Position numbers and translations under genes: made by a program
Notes under the pieces: model-generated
Told to the model about the DNA's origin: nothing
The model's database searches: none
What the model saw: only the letters and a program-made list of their open reading frames with translations
In this document: positions 53,205-61,833 of the stretch, in pieces
How positions within the stretch are numbered: position 1 is the first letter of the stretch
How the letters are laid out: each line of letters opens with the position of its first letter
From: Cyclobacteriaceae bacterium
GTDB lineage: Bacteria > Bacteroidota > Bacteroidia > Cytophagales > Cyclobacteriaceae
NCBI GenBank assembly: GCA_022841475.1
Contig: JALHRJ010000010.1
Location: forward strand, 40,226-104,225
Direction: 5' to 3'
DNA: 64,000 bases

Positions 53205-53978
53205 GTGAAAATCCATTTCCATAAATATCAGGCCACCGGCAACGACTTTGTGCTGATCGATAATCGATTAAGTAAGCTTTCATTTACAACAGAGCAAATA
53301 AAAAAAATCTGTGACCGAAGATTTGGTATCGGGGCTGACGGTCTGATGCTGATCGAAAAACATCCTACACTCGATTTCAACCTGGTATATTTTAATAGCG
53401 ATGGTTCGCAAAGTTTATGCGGTAATGGAAGCCGTGCTGCGGTTTTGATGGCTGCCCAATTAGGGTTATTAAACACTCAAACGAAATTCAATGCCTACGA
53501 TGGAACGCATGAAGCCGAATTGTTGAACAACAATATCGTGCGGCTTGCCATGAACAATGTTACTGGCACAAAAAAAAGTGGTGATGATTATTTCATCAAT
53601 ACCGGTTCTCCACATCATATTAAGATGGTTATCGATTTGGAAAACTATCCTGTTTTTAAAGAAGGTCGGAAAATCCGCTACAGTGAAACATATGCACCAG
53701 CAGGAACGAATGTAAATTTTGTTCAACTCATTGAAAACAATACCATCTTCGTTCGCACCTATGAACGGGGTGTAGAAGACGAGACTTATTCATGCGGAAC
53801 AGGAGTAACAGCCGCAGCCTTAGCGGCATCTTTTCATGGTTATTCTTCACCTGTAAAGGTAAAAGTGCTAGGTGGCGAACTTGCCGTTGACTTTAAATCC
53901 GGACAGGCAGGCACTTTTCATGATATTTTTCTGATCGGACCTGCCAAAATGGTCTTCGAAGGCACATTGGAACTATAA
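53205..53978 (+). CDS. dapF: diaminopimelate epimerase
   Basis: A 257-aa enzyme interconverting LL- and meso-diaminopimelate for lysine and peptidoglycan synthesis. The start is a GTG at 53205, giving (M)KIHFHKYQATGNDFVLIDNR. The two catalytic cysteines are present: Cys72 in SLCGNGSRAA and Cys197 in TYSCGTGVTAAA. GIGADGLMLI and the second-half NTGSPHHIK match the family's pseudo-symmetric fold. Length is slightly short but normal for Bacteroidota. It is 16 bp after the caspase gene and 124 bp before secA. Confidence 0.96.
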   Translation: MKIHFHKYQATGNDFVLIDNRLSKLSFTTEQIKKICDRRFGIGADGLMLIEKHPTLDFNLVYFNSDGSQSLCGNGSRAAVLMAAQLGLLNTQTKFNAYDGTHEAELLNNNIVRLAMNNVTGTKKSGDDYFINTGSPHHIKMVIDLENYPVFKEGRKIRYSETYAPAGTNVNFVQLIENNTIFVRTYERGVEDETYSCGTGVTAAALAASFHGYSSPVKVKVLGGELAVDFKSGQAGTFHDIFLIGPAKMVFEGTLEL

Positions 53979-54010
53979 TTGCAACCCGAAATCCTTAAAT
54001 TTACGGCCCA

Positions 54011-54089
54011 TTTGACTGGTCAAAACAGTTCATTATTGATGGCGGGTTTTTTAAACTCGCACCCATTCTGGACAGAATACCTCAAGTGA
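54011..54089 (+). promoter_or_regulatory. structured secA leader: palindrome, hairpin and short ORF
   Basis: The 124-bp leader holds a perfect 14-nt palindrome, TTTGAC-TG-GTCAAA (54011-54024), then a hairpin GCGGGTTT/AAACTCGC (54042-54049 with 54053-54060; one G-T pair, 3-nt loop). A 16-codon ORF (54039-54089, peptide MAGFLNSHPFWTEYLK) begins 3 bases before the hairpin and ends 13 bp before the secA ATG. The ORF is too short for a SecM-type arrest peptide, so translation coupling or a protein-binding operator are alternatives. No experiment supports function. Confidence 0.35.
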
Positions 54090-54102
54090 CAAACGACAAC
54101 AC

Positions 54103-57100
54103 ATGTTAAAACTCCTAGCAAAAATTTTTGGCGATAAATCTCAAAAGGATATCAAACTAATGATGCCTTTAGTAGAAGCAACCAAAAAGGAAGGTGAACT
54201 TCTTATTTCTCTATCCAACGATGAATTAAGAGGTAAAACAGTCGATATACAGAATCATATCAATGAAAAACTAAAGGCAATCGATGATCAGATTGCAGCC
54301 TTGCACAAACAAATTGCCGATGTGCAGGATATGGATATCAATGAAAAAGAATCTGTGTTTAAGCAAATAGACAAACTTGAACTCGATCGAAACAAAGAAC
54401 TTGAAAAAGTTCTAATGGGAGTATTGCCAAGAGCCTTTGCAATTGTAAAAGAAACTGCCAGACGGTTTAAAGAAAACGAATCCCTTGAAGTTACTGCAAC
54501 AGAACTCGACAGGATTCTTGCTGCAAAACATGAGAACATAAAAATATCGGGCGACAAAGCTATTTGGTCGCGCCAATGGATCGCTGCCGGGAATCTGATT
54601 ACCTGGGACATGGTGCATTACGATGTTCAGATTATTGGTGGTATTGCCTTGCATGAAGGAAAAGTTTCAGAAATGGCAACCGGGGAAGGAAAGACACTTG
54701 TTGCAACGTTCCCTGCATTCCTGAACGCCTTGGCCAAACGAGGTGTGCATATTGTAACGGTTAACGATTACCTCGCCAGACGCGACAGTGAATGGATGGC
54801 CCCGTTATTTCAATTTCATGGACTTACCATCGACTGTATTGACAGGCACGAACCTAACTCACAGGAAAGACGCAACGCATACCGGGCAGATATCACGTAC
54901 GGAACAAATAATGAATTCGGCTTCGATTATCTGCGCGATAACATGGCCCGCGAACCGGAGGAACTCGTTCAACGCGGTCATCACTATGCGATGGTGGATG
55001 AGGTGGATAGCGTTTTAATTGATGAGGCGCGTACCCCACTCATTATTTCGGGACCGGTTCCTCGTGGCGATGAGCACGAATTTTATGATTTGAAACCTAG
55101 AATCTCAAAGTTGGTAGACGCACAGAAAAAGTTAGTGAATCAATATCTGAATGATGCCAAAAAGCTATTAGCAGAAGGCAACGAAAAAGATGGCGGCCTG
55201 GCTCTATTCCGTGCCCATCGGGGTATTCCAAAATATAAACCGCTGATAAAGATGCTCAGTGAAATGGGCATGAAGAACGTGTTGCAAAAAACAGAAAACT
55301 TTTACTTGCAGGACAACAAGAAAATGATGCCCGATGCGGATAAACCTTTGTTCTTTGTCATCGATGAAAAAGATAACAGTGTTGACCTTACGGATAAAGG
55401 GATTGATTTGATAACGGGAGAAGGTGAAGATCCCAAATTTTTTATCATGCCTGAAATTGGGATTGAATTAACCAAAATTGAAAAAGATGTAAGCATTAGT
55501 TCAGAGGAGCGGCTGAAAAGAAAAGAAGAACTTATCCGCGATTACACAACCAAATCGCAGCGCATTCATAGTGTAAGTCAATTGCTAAAAGCATATACAC
55601 TTTTTGAAAAAGATACAGAGTACATTATTGTAGATGGCAAAGTAAAAATTGTAGATGAGCAGACGGGGCGTGTATTAGATGGCAGACGCTACTCCGATGG
55701 ACTTCATCAGGCAATAGAAGCCAAGGAGAATGTGAAAGTGGAGGATGCCACGCAAACATATGCCACGATAACTTTGCAGAATTACTTTCGCATGTACCAT
55801 AAGTTGGCTGGGATGACGGGTACTGCCGTGACTGAGGCTGGTGAATTGTGGGATATTTATAAACTGGATGTTGTTACGATCCCCACCAACAAGCCCATGA
55901 CCCGTAAAGACAAGGATGATCTTGTTTACAAAACGGTTCGGGAGAAATTCAATGCCGTTGTTGAGGAAATTGTACGACTCACCCAGGAAGGAAGACCTGT
56001 ACTTGTGGGTACTACTTCCGTAGAAATTTCTGAATTGGTAAGTCGGATGCTACAGATGAAAAAGATTAAACATCAGGTATTGAACGCAAAGCAACACCAA
56101 CGGGAAGCTGACATTGTTGCCGAGGCCGGTAAGCCGGGAACCGTAACTATTGCCACCAACATGGCAGGTCGTGGTACGGACATTAAACTTACTCCGGAAT
56201 CCAGAGCCGCAGGTGGATTAGCCATTATTGGTACTGAACGCCATGAATCACGAAGAGTAGACCGTCAGTTACGCGGCCGATCAGGTCGCCAGGGTGATCC
56301 GGGAACTTCTCAATTCTATGTTTCTCTTGAAGATAACCTGATGCGATTGTTTATGCCGGAACGCATTGCGCGCATTATGGACAGACTTGGACTAAAAGAA
56401 GGAGAAGTAATTTCTCACTCCATGGTAACCAACTCCATTGAACGAGCCCAGAAAAAGGTAGAGGAAAACAACTTTGGCATTCGTAAACGTTTGCTTGAGT
56501 ATGATAACGTGATGAACTCACAGCGCGAGGTAATCTATAAGCGAAGAAGAAACGCCCTTCATGGCGAGCGTCTGCAATTGGATATTCTCACCATGTTGTT
56601 TGATACCTGTGATGATCTTGTTTCTACTGGAAAAGCGGGCGAAAATCTTGAAAACTTTAAACTCACCGTACTTAGCGTGTTAGGTTTCGATTTTGCCATC
56701 TCACAAGATGATTTTACAAAAACAGACCAGGCTGTATTGAGCGAACGCTTATATGAAGAGGCGCTTAAGCATTATGACAATAAAAATAAAGTAGCTGCTG
56801 AAAAATCATATCCCATTGTCATGGATATCTTTAGAACACGTGGAGCTACCATTCAAGACATTCTGGTTCCGTTTACCGATGGCGTTAAACAAATAGGTGT
56901 TTCAGCCAACCTAAAAAAATGCGTAGACACTAAAAATCATGAACTCATCAAATCGATGGAGAAAATGATTACGCTGGCAATCATCGATCAACAATGGAAA
57001 GAACATCTTCGCGACATGGACGATCTGAAGCAATCCGTTCAAAATGCTGTCTATGAACAAAAGGATCCCCTGCTCATTTATAAATTTGAAGGATTCGAAG

Positions 57101-57453
57101 CATTCAAACGCTTCATAGCAAAAGTCAATGAAGAAACTATTTCGTTCTTATTGAAGGCTGACATCCCAATTCGTGAAGCCGATCAGGTGCAGGAAGCCCG
57201 TCAGACAAAACGTCAACGACTCAGCGAGAAGAAAGAAGAATCACGTTCGTTATTGCAAGGTGGTGGAGCGCAACCTCAGGCCCAACAGCGCCCTGTAGAA
57301 GAAAAGGTAATGCCGGTTAAATCAGAAAAAATTGCAGGAAGGAATGATAAGGTAACTGTGCAATACCCGGATGGACGAGTGCTGAAGGATGTGAAGTTTA
57401 AGAAAGTTGAAGATGATGTAAATGCAGGCAGGTGTATCGTTATCGATGGATAA
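54103..57453 (+). CDS. secA: preprotein translocase ATPase SecA
   Basis: A 1116-aa motor ATPase of the Sec translocase (E. coli SecA is 901 aa). The Walker A sequence MATGEGKT is at 191-198, and VDEVDSVLIDEARTPLIISG is the DEAD-type Walker B box with the adjacent signature. TNMAGRGTDIKL and RQLRGRSGRQGDPGTSQFYV are conserved NBD2 motifs. Two insertions explain the size: a helical insert after residue 50 (about 50-105) and a long insert near residues 330-460 in the region of the preprotein cross-linking domain. The C-terminus ends GRNDKVTVQYPDGRVLKDVK without the CxCxSGKKYKxCH zinc motif. Regulation may involve the structured leader. Confidence 0.97.
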   Translation: MLKLLAKIFGDKSQKDIKLMMPLVEATKKEGELLISLSNDELRGKTVDIQNHINEKLKAIDDQIAALHKQIADVQDMDINEKESVFKQIDKLELDRNKELEKVLMGVLPRAFAIVKETARRFKENESLEVTATELDRILAAKHENIKISGDKAIWSRQWIAAGNLITWDMVHYDVQIIGGIALHEGKVSEMATGEGKTLVATFPAFLNALAKRGVHIVTVNDYLARRDSEWMAPLFQFHGLTIDCIDRHEPNSQERRNAYRADITYGTNNEFGFDYLRDNMAREPEELVQRGHHYAMVDEVDSVLIDEARTPLIISGPVPRGDEHEFYDLKPRISKLVDAQKKLVNQYLNDAKKLLAEGNEKDGGLALFRAHRGIPKYKPLIKMLSEMGMKNVLQKTENFYLQDNKKMMPDADKPLFFVIDEKDNSVDLTDKGIDLITGEGEDPKFFIMPEIGIELTKIEKDVSISSEERLKRKEELIRDYTTKSQRIHSVSQLLKAYTLFEKDTEYIIVDGKVKIVDEQTGRVLDGRRYSDGLHQAIEAKENVKVEDATQTYATITLQNYFRMYHKLAGMTGTAVTEAGELWDIYKLDVVTIPTNKPMTRKDKDDLVYKTVREKFNAVVEEIVRLTQEGRPVLVGTTSVEISELVSRMLQMKKIKHQVLNAKQHQREADIVAEAGKPGTVTIATNMAGRGTDIKLTPESRAAGGLAIIGTERHESRRVDRQLRGRSGRQGDPGTSQFYVSLEDNLMRLFMPERIARIMDRLGLKEGEVISHSMVTNSIERAQKKVEENNFGIRKRLLEYDNVMNSQREVIYKRRRNALHGERLQLDILTMLFDTCDDLVSTGKAGENLENFKLTVLSVLGFDFAISQDDFTKTDQAVLSERLYEEALKHYDNKNKVAAEKSYPIVMDIFRTRGATIQDILVPFTDGVKQIGVSANLKKCVDTKNHELIKSMEKMITLAIIDQQWKEHLRDMDDLKQSVQNAVYEQKDPLLIYKFEGFEAFKRFIAKVNEETISFLLKADIPIREADQVQEARQTKRQRLSEKKEESRSLLQGGGAQPQAQQRPVEEKVMPVKSEKIAGRNDKVTVQYPDGRVLKDVKFKKVEDDVNAGRCIVIDG

Positions 57454-57538
57454 ATGGTCCCCAACATCGGTAAATTGACCGAATTGGGGATTTGTGGTCC
57501 GAACTTTGCGGTTTGGTTTTTGTATCTTCACGCATGGT

Positions 57539-58036
57539 ATGAGAAAAAATATCTTTATAATTATCTTCTTTCATCTACTGATTGGATGTGCTGCTCAAAT
57601 AACAAGCAGTGATAAAGATTATTTTGAAAACCTTGCTGAATTACGTCCTAAAGTAACTGTGCCTGTAGACACTCCTCGGAAGGACTCTTCTAATCCAACG
57701 AAAGTAATACCCACCGTCACTCCTGTTTACACAGTTAATGAAAAGATAGATGCTGTGTTGGATAGCATTGATCGTTACAACCTGGTTCGAAAATTTGTTG
57801 ATGGCTACACGATTCAAGTTTATTCGGGACAAAACAGAGAGGAAGCCATGGATACGAAAAAGAAAATGACCATGGAGTTGCCAGATCTGACTGCCAACTT
57901 ACAATATCAACAACCCAAATTCAGAGTCACGGTAGGCCGCTACTATACCAAGCTGGAGGCTCATCCGGATTTAGCGCGACTTAGACAGAGTTTCACCACT
58001 GCTATTCTGGTGCCTGAAAAAATTGCTATCCGGTAA
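57539..58036 (+). CDS. SPOR-domain lipoprotein
   Basis: Start placed at the ATG at 57539 (MRKNIFIIIFFHLLIGCAAQ, 165 aa), giving a lipoprotein signal with Cys17; the frame from 57494 adds an unlike segment. A low-complexity linker (about 20-75) leads to a SPOR fold at about 95-160 (DGYTIQVYSGQNREEAMDTK, KFRVTVGRYYTKLEAHPDLA), which binds denuded glycan strands in septal peptidoglycan. It is probably an envelope protein attached to peptidoglycan. It is 85 bp after secA, and no strong terminator is visible between them. Confidence 0.83.
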   Translation: MRKNIFIIIFFHLLIGCAAQITSSDKDYFENLAELRPKVTVPVDTPRKDSSNPTKVIPTVTPVYTVNEKIDAVLDSIDRYNLVRKFVDGYTIQVYSGQNREEAMDTKKKMTMELPDLTANLQYQQPKFRVTVGRYYTKLEAHPDLARLRQSFTTAILVPEKIAIR

Positions 58037-58041
58037 TTTCC

Positions 58042-58067
58042 TCAGAATACTTCGTCAGAATACTTCG
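58042..58067. repeat. perfect tandem repeat 2 x 13 bp
   Basis: TCAGAATACTTCG occurs twice in direct, immediately adjacent copies (58042-58054 and 58055-58067), just after the SPOR gene stop. It is intergenic and short. It may be a slippage product or an intergenic binding site; only two copies exist, so it is not a CRISPR or variable-number array. Confidence 0.85.
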
Positions 58068-58140
58068 TTAGCTAGCATTACACAACACTTTACTGATACA
58101 ATCTATACCTCAATATTTCTATCTTTAGAGTATTGATTGT

Positions 58141-59190
58141 ATGAAAAATCAGAACGAAGGAAAATGGGAAAAGCGCTGGCATCCGTTGCGCGAAGAGTGG
58201 GTAGTTTATTCCGCCCACAGGAATAGCAGGCCCTGGCAAGGTGGCGCCTTAATTAAACCGAAGGCGTCAATCGAATATGATCCGACTTGTTATCTCTGTC
58301 CTGGCAACGCGCGGATTCACGGCCATAGCAATCCAGTCTATAAAGATGTTTTCATTTTCGAAAACGACCATCCTGTTGTGGGAATGAGCGCGCCTGAATT
58401 TGTTTCAGCAAATATTCAAACTGGGTTATATAAAAAGGAAAGCGCAAAAGGAATCGCCAAAGTGGTTTGTTATGACCCAAGACACAACATATCCCTTTCG
58501 CAAATGAAGTTGCAGAATGTAATCAAAGTCTTCGAATCATTCCAATCTGAAATGATTGCATTTGAAAACAATCCTGCCATTCATTCGGTATTGATCTTTG
58601 AAAATAAAGGTGAGGCGGTAGGCGTAAGCAATCCGCATCCACATTGCCAGATCTACGCAACGGATTTTTCGTTTAAGTTAGTCGGGCAACAGATTAGGAT
58701 TGCTAATCAATATCAAAACGAGCAGCATAAAAATATTTATGAAGAAATAATTCAAAACGAGAAAAAGGATGATGTAAGAATCCTTGCAGAAAATGATCAC
58801 GCGATTGCCTTCATTCCATTTTTTGCGCGCTATGCATATGAAGTAATGATCTTCCCCAAAAATCATCATCAGAGTTTGATTTCTCTGACACCTGCAGAAC
58901 TGGCCGCTCTCACCGGAGTGTTTCATCAGGTTGTTCGCAGAATGGATTTAAACTTTCAAATAGATTTCCCTTATGTAATGTCGGTGATGCAGGCCCCGGT
59001 AGATGGCAAACTGTATCCAAACTTCCGAATGCATCTTTGGCTGCAACCCCCTTATAGACAACCGGGCTTAATAAAATACCTGGCCGGTCCTGAAATAGGT
59101 GCTGGTAACTTTATGGCCGACACGATGCCTGAGGATAAAGCTGCTGAATTACGAAATATAAATTTGAATGAGTATACGCTTGAACGCTGA
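58141..59190 (+). CDS. galT: galactose-1-phosphate uridylyltransferase
   Basis: A 349-aa histidine-triad superfamily enzyme exchanging UMP between UDP-glucose and galactose-1-phosphate. The catalytic HPHCQ at 166-170 (NPHPHCQIYA) has the nucleophilic His168. SCYLCPGN-like CYLCPGNARIHG carries zinc-type cysteines, and FENDHPVVGMS, AFIPFFARYAYEVMIFPKNH and YPNFRMHLWLQPP follow GalT. Full length. It shares the TGATG junction with the GHMP kinase gene, so the pair are translationally coupled and form a Leloir-like unit. Confidence 0.94.
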   Translation: MKNQNEGKWEKRWHPLREEWVVYSAHRNSRPWQGGALIKPKASIEYDPTCYLCPGNARIHGHSNPVYKDVFIFENDHPVVGMSAPEFVSANIQTGLYKKESAKGIAKVVCYDPRHNISLSQMKLQNVIKVFESFQSEMIAFENNPAIHSVLIFENKGEAVGVSNPHPHCQIYATDFSFKLVGQQIRIANQYQNEQHKNIYEEIIQNEKKDDVRILAENDHAIAFIPFFARYAYEVMIFPKNHHQSLISLTPAELAALTGVFHQVVRRMDLNFQIDFPYVMSVMQAPVDGKLYPNFRMHLWLQPPYRQPGLIKYLAGPEIGAGNFMADTMPEDKAAELRNINLNEYTLER

Positions 59191-60506
59191 TGACAAACGT
59201 AACTCAGAAAATTTTTGAAGCCTCAGCTCCTGGTCGTCTTGATGTAATGGGTGGCATTGCCGATTACTCGGGATCATTAGTATTGCAAATGCCCGTAAGC
59301 CAACAAACCCAGGTTCAACTTTCCTTGCGGGATGATTATGTATGTACCTTTGAAAGCCGGATCAACTCTGGAGAAATAATTAAGGCTCAGGTCGATTACA
59401 GAGATTTTTTAAATGATACCTATGTAGATTACGCATTTGCTAAGGAGAAATTCCTGAAAACAGGAAACGACCATTGGATTTCGTACGTGCTGGGTTGTGC
59501 GTTGGTGCTGGAAAAAGAAAAGGGTATAGTATTTACGGGAGGTGATTTCAAAATTCATTCGGAGGTTCCTTTAGGAAAAGGCGTTTCTTCTTCAGCTTCC
59601 ATTGAAGTAGCCACGATGAAAGTCCTGGCTCAAGCTTTTAGTTTGAAATTTAAGACGACTGAATTACCCCTATTAGCACAGCGTGTTGAAAACTATGTTG
59701 TGGGTGCCCCTTGCGGATTAATGGATCAGCTAGCTTGCTATCTCGGCCAGCCAAAAAAAATCTTACCCATTTTGTGCCAGCCCGATCTTATTGAAGAATC
59801 TATACCTATCCCGGAAGGCGTTTCATTGATCGGTATTGATAGCGGAGTTCGACATGCTGTCTCCGGGGCATCCTACAGCGATGTACGTTGCGCTGCCTTT
59901 ATGGGTTATACCATTCTTTTAAGTACCCTTGGTGTTTCAGCATACGAAATATTTGAGACGAAAGAAAAAGAAAACTTTTCGTCACTTCCCTATAAAGGTT
60001 ATTTATGCAACATTACCGTTGAGGAGTTTGAAAAATCAATGGTCCAACACCTTCCTCATTCGATACAAGGAAAAGATTTTTTAGAACAGTATCAGGTTTC
60101 TATCGATCGTGTTACTTCCATTGATCCGAGTAAAACCTATTACATCCGCCAATGTGTGTCGCATCCGGTGTATGAAAATCATCGTGTAAAGCTATTCAGA
60201 AATCATCTTCTGTCTTTAAGCAGTGCCCATGCATCAGATCAAACAGAAACATTGAACCGAATGGGTGAGTTGATGTATCAATCACATGCAAGTTATTCGC
60301 TGTGCGGATTAGGTTCAGATCGCACCGATGAAATTGTTGATATGACAAAAAATACAAAAGGTGTTTATGGCGCCAAGATTACCGGAGGTGGCAACGGTGG
60401 CACGGTATGTTTACTAGTAAATAACGAAGGAAAATCATCATCAAAAATGATACACCAATCACTCAGCGAAAAGTATCAACAGAATTTGATTCTCTTTGAT
60501 TCCTAA
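59190..60506 (+). CDS. GHMP-family sugar kinase, L-arabinokinase-like galactokinase
   Basis: A 438-aa GHMP kinase. The ATP phosphate loop PLGKGVSSSASIE lies at 127-139. GLMDQLACYLGQ carries the catalytic Asp region, and KITGGGNGGTVCLLVNN is the third GHMP motif. The sugar-binding N-terminus is GRLDVMGGIADYSGSLVLQM, where GalK would have GEHTDYN: the Asp-Tyr is kept but the Glu and His are replaced by Gly and Ile. That sequence is close to the kinase domain of plant L-arabinokinase. It follows galT, so phosphorylation of galactose at O1 is the default inference, with L-arabinose or another pentose as an alternative. Confidence 0.88.
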   Translation: MTNVTQKIFEASAPGRLDVMGGIADYSGSLVLQMPVSQQTQVQLSLRDDYVCTFESRINSGEIIKAQVDYRDFLNDTYVDYAFAKEKFLKTGNDHWISYVLGCALVLEKEKGIVFTGGDFKIHSEVPLGKGVSSSASIEVATMKVLAQAFSLKFKTTELPLLAQRVENYVVGAPCGLMDQLACYLGQPKKILPILCQPDLIEESIPIPEGVSLIGIDSGVRHAVSGASYSDVRCAAFMGYTILLSTLGVSAYEIFETKEKENFSSLPYKGYLCNITVEEFEKSMVQHLPHSIQGKDFLEQYQVSIDRVTSIDPSKTYYIRQCVSHPVYENHRVKLFRNHLLSLSSAHASDQTETLNRMGELMYQSHASYSLCGLGSDRTDEIVDMTKNTKGVYGAKITGGGNGGTVCLLVNNEGKSSSKMIHQSLSEKYQQNLILFDS

Positions 60507-60522
60507 TTAGGTGAACGGGTAC

Positions 60523-60555
60523 TTTTTATCAATCAAAACTTAATAGATACCTTTG
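60523..60555 (+). promoter_or_regulatory. candidate promoter of the M20 amidohydrolase gene
   Basis: TACCTTTG (60548-60555) matches TAnnTTTG, with TTTTT (60523-60527) as a -33-like element 20 bp upstream. The amidohydrolase ATG follows 17 bp after the -7 element. Confidence 0.5.
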
Positions 60556-60571
60556 GCTAACAAATGAACAC

Positions 60572-61759
60572 ATGGAATTGCTGAATAAGATCAAATTACT
60601 TTCAGAGACGTATTACAACGATACCGTTGCATGGCGCAGGCATCTGCATGCAAATCCTGAACTATCCTACCAGGAATTCAATACGTCAAAATTTGTGGCT
60701 GCTCAACTTAACTCCTGGGGCATCGAATGTAAACACATCGCTACTACAGGCATTGTTGCTTTGATTAAAGGAAATAATCCAGAAAAAAAATCTGTGGCCC
60801 TGCGAGCTGACATGGACGCACTACCCATTCAGGAAATAAATGAAGTTTCGTATAAATCCACTAATGCAGGTGTAATGCATGCGTGTGGGCACGATGTGCA
60901 TACCGCTTCTTTATTAGGCACGGCTAAAATTCTGCAAGAAGTACGCAATCATTTTGAAGGAACAATCAAATTAATTTTTCAACCGGGTGAAGAAAAAAAT
61001 CCAGGTGGGGCTTCTTATATGATTAAAGAAGGCGCGTTGATAAATCCCGCGCCCGCCTCCATTATTGGACAACACGTAATGCCATTGGTGCCCGTTGGTA
61101 AAGTTGGTTTTCGAGAAGGTATGTACATGGCCAGCAGTGATGAAATCTATTTGAAAGTAATTGGCAAAGGTGGGCATGGGGCAGCTCCTGAATTAACAAT
61201 AGATCCGGTAGTTATTGCGGCACACATCATCATCGCACTGCAACAAGTGATCAGCCGAAATGCAAGTCCTAAACAACCTACCGTGCTTACGTTTGGAAGA
61301 ATTATTGGCGAGGGTGCTACCAACATCATTCCTGATGAAGTGAACATGGCCGGTACATTCCGCGCTTTAAATGAAGTGTGGCGCAAAGAAGGATTGCAAA
61401 AAATAAAAAAGATGGCTGAGTCCATTGCTGAGGGAATGGGCGGAAAATGTGAGGTAACAATATCACACGGCTATCCCTATCTGGAAAATAACCCTGAGGT
61501 TACCAGAAGAATCCGGAAAGCAGCGGAAGAATATGTAGGCAAAGAAAATGTAGTGGATATTGATCTGACCCTCGGCTCAGAAGACTTTGCCTACTACTCG
61601 CACGTAGTGCCTGCCTCTTTCTACCGATTAGGCACACGCAATGATTTGAAAGGGATTACCTCGTATGTGCATACACCCACATTCGATATTGACGAAGAGG
61701 CTTTGAAACTTGGCCCCGGACTAATGGCCTGGATGGCTATTACCGAGTTAAGTAGTTAA
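60572..61759 (+). CDS. M20 family metallopeptidase / N-acyl-amino acid amidohydrolase
   Basis: A 395-aa enzyme of the amidohydrolase (hippurate hydrolase, IAA-amino-acid hydrolase) branch. HACGHDVHTASLLG (103-116) supplies the metal Cys/His site, ALRADMDALPIQE the upstream Asp, and FQPGEEKNPGGASYMI the catalytic Glu pair. The dimerisation domain follows (KGGHGAAPELTIDPVVIAA), and LGSEDFAYYSHVVPASFYRL near the end gives the last metal ligand region. No signal peptide is seen, so it acts in the cytoplasm on N-acyl amino acids or related amides. Stand-alone gene with its own promoter element. Confidence 0.93.
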   Translation: MELLNKIKLLSETYYNDTVAWRRHLHANPELSYQEFNTSKFVAAQLNSWGIECKHIATTGIVALIKGNNPEKKSVALRADMDALPIQEINEVSYKSTNAGVMHACGHDVHTASLLGTAKILQEVRNHFEGTIKLIFQPGEEKNPGGASYMIKEGALINPAPASIIGQHVMPLVPVGKVGFREGMYMASSDEIYLKVIGKGGHGAAPELTIDPVVIAAHIIIALQQVISRNASPKQPTVLTFGRIIGEGATNIIPDEVNMAGTFRALNEVWRKEGLQKIKKMAESIAEGMGGKCEVTISHGYPYLENNPEVTRRIRKAAEEYVGKENVVDIDLTLGSEDFAYYSHVVPASFYRLGTRNDLKGITSYVHTPTFDIDEEALKLGPGLMAWMAITELSS

Positions 61760-61833
61760 TTAGTCAAACCAAATTAAGTAATTGTTACCTTCGCTCTTCT
61801 TGCTCTGCCATCTGTATATTTACACAATACAAG

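Noticed and set aside
58042..58067. CRISPR or variable-number array
   Set aside because: Only two adjacent copies without spacers and no cas genes.
59190..60506. Plain galactokinase (galK)
   Set aside because: The GEHTDYN galactose-binding loop is missing, so I kept the broader GHMP-kinase call without a symbol.
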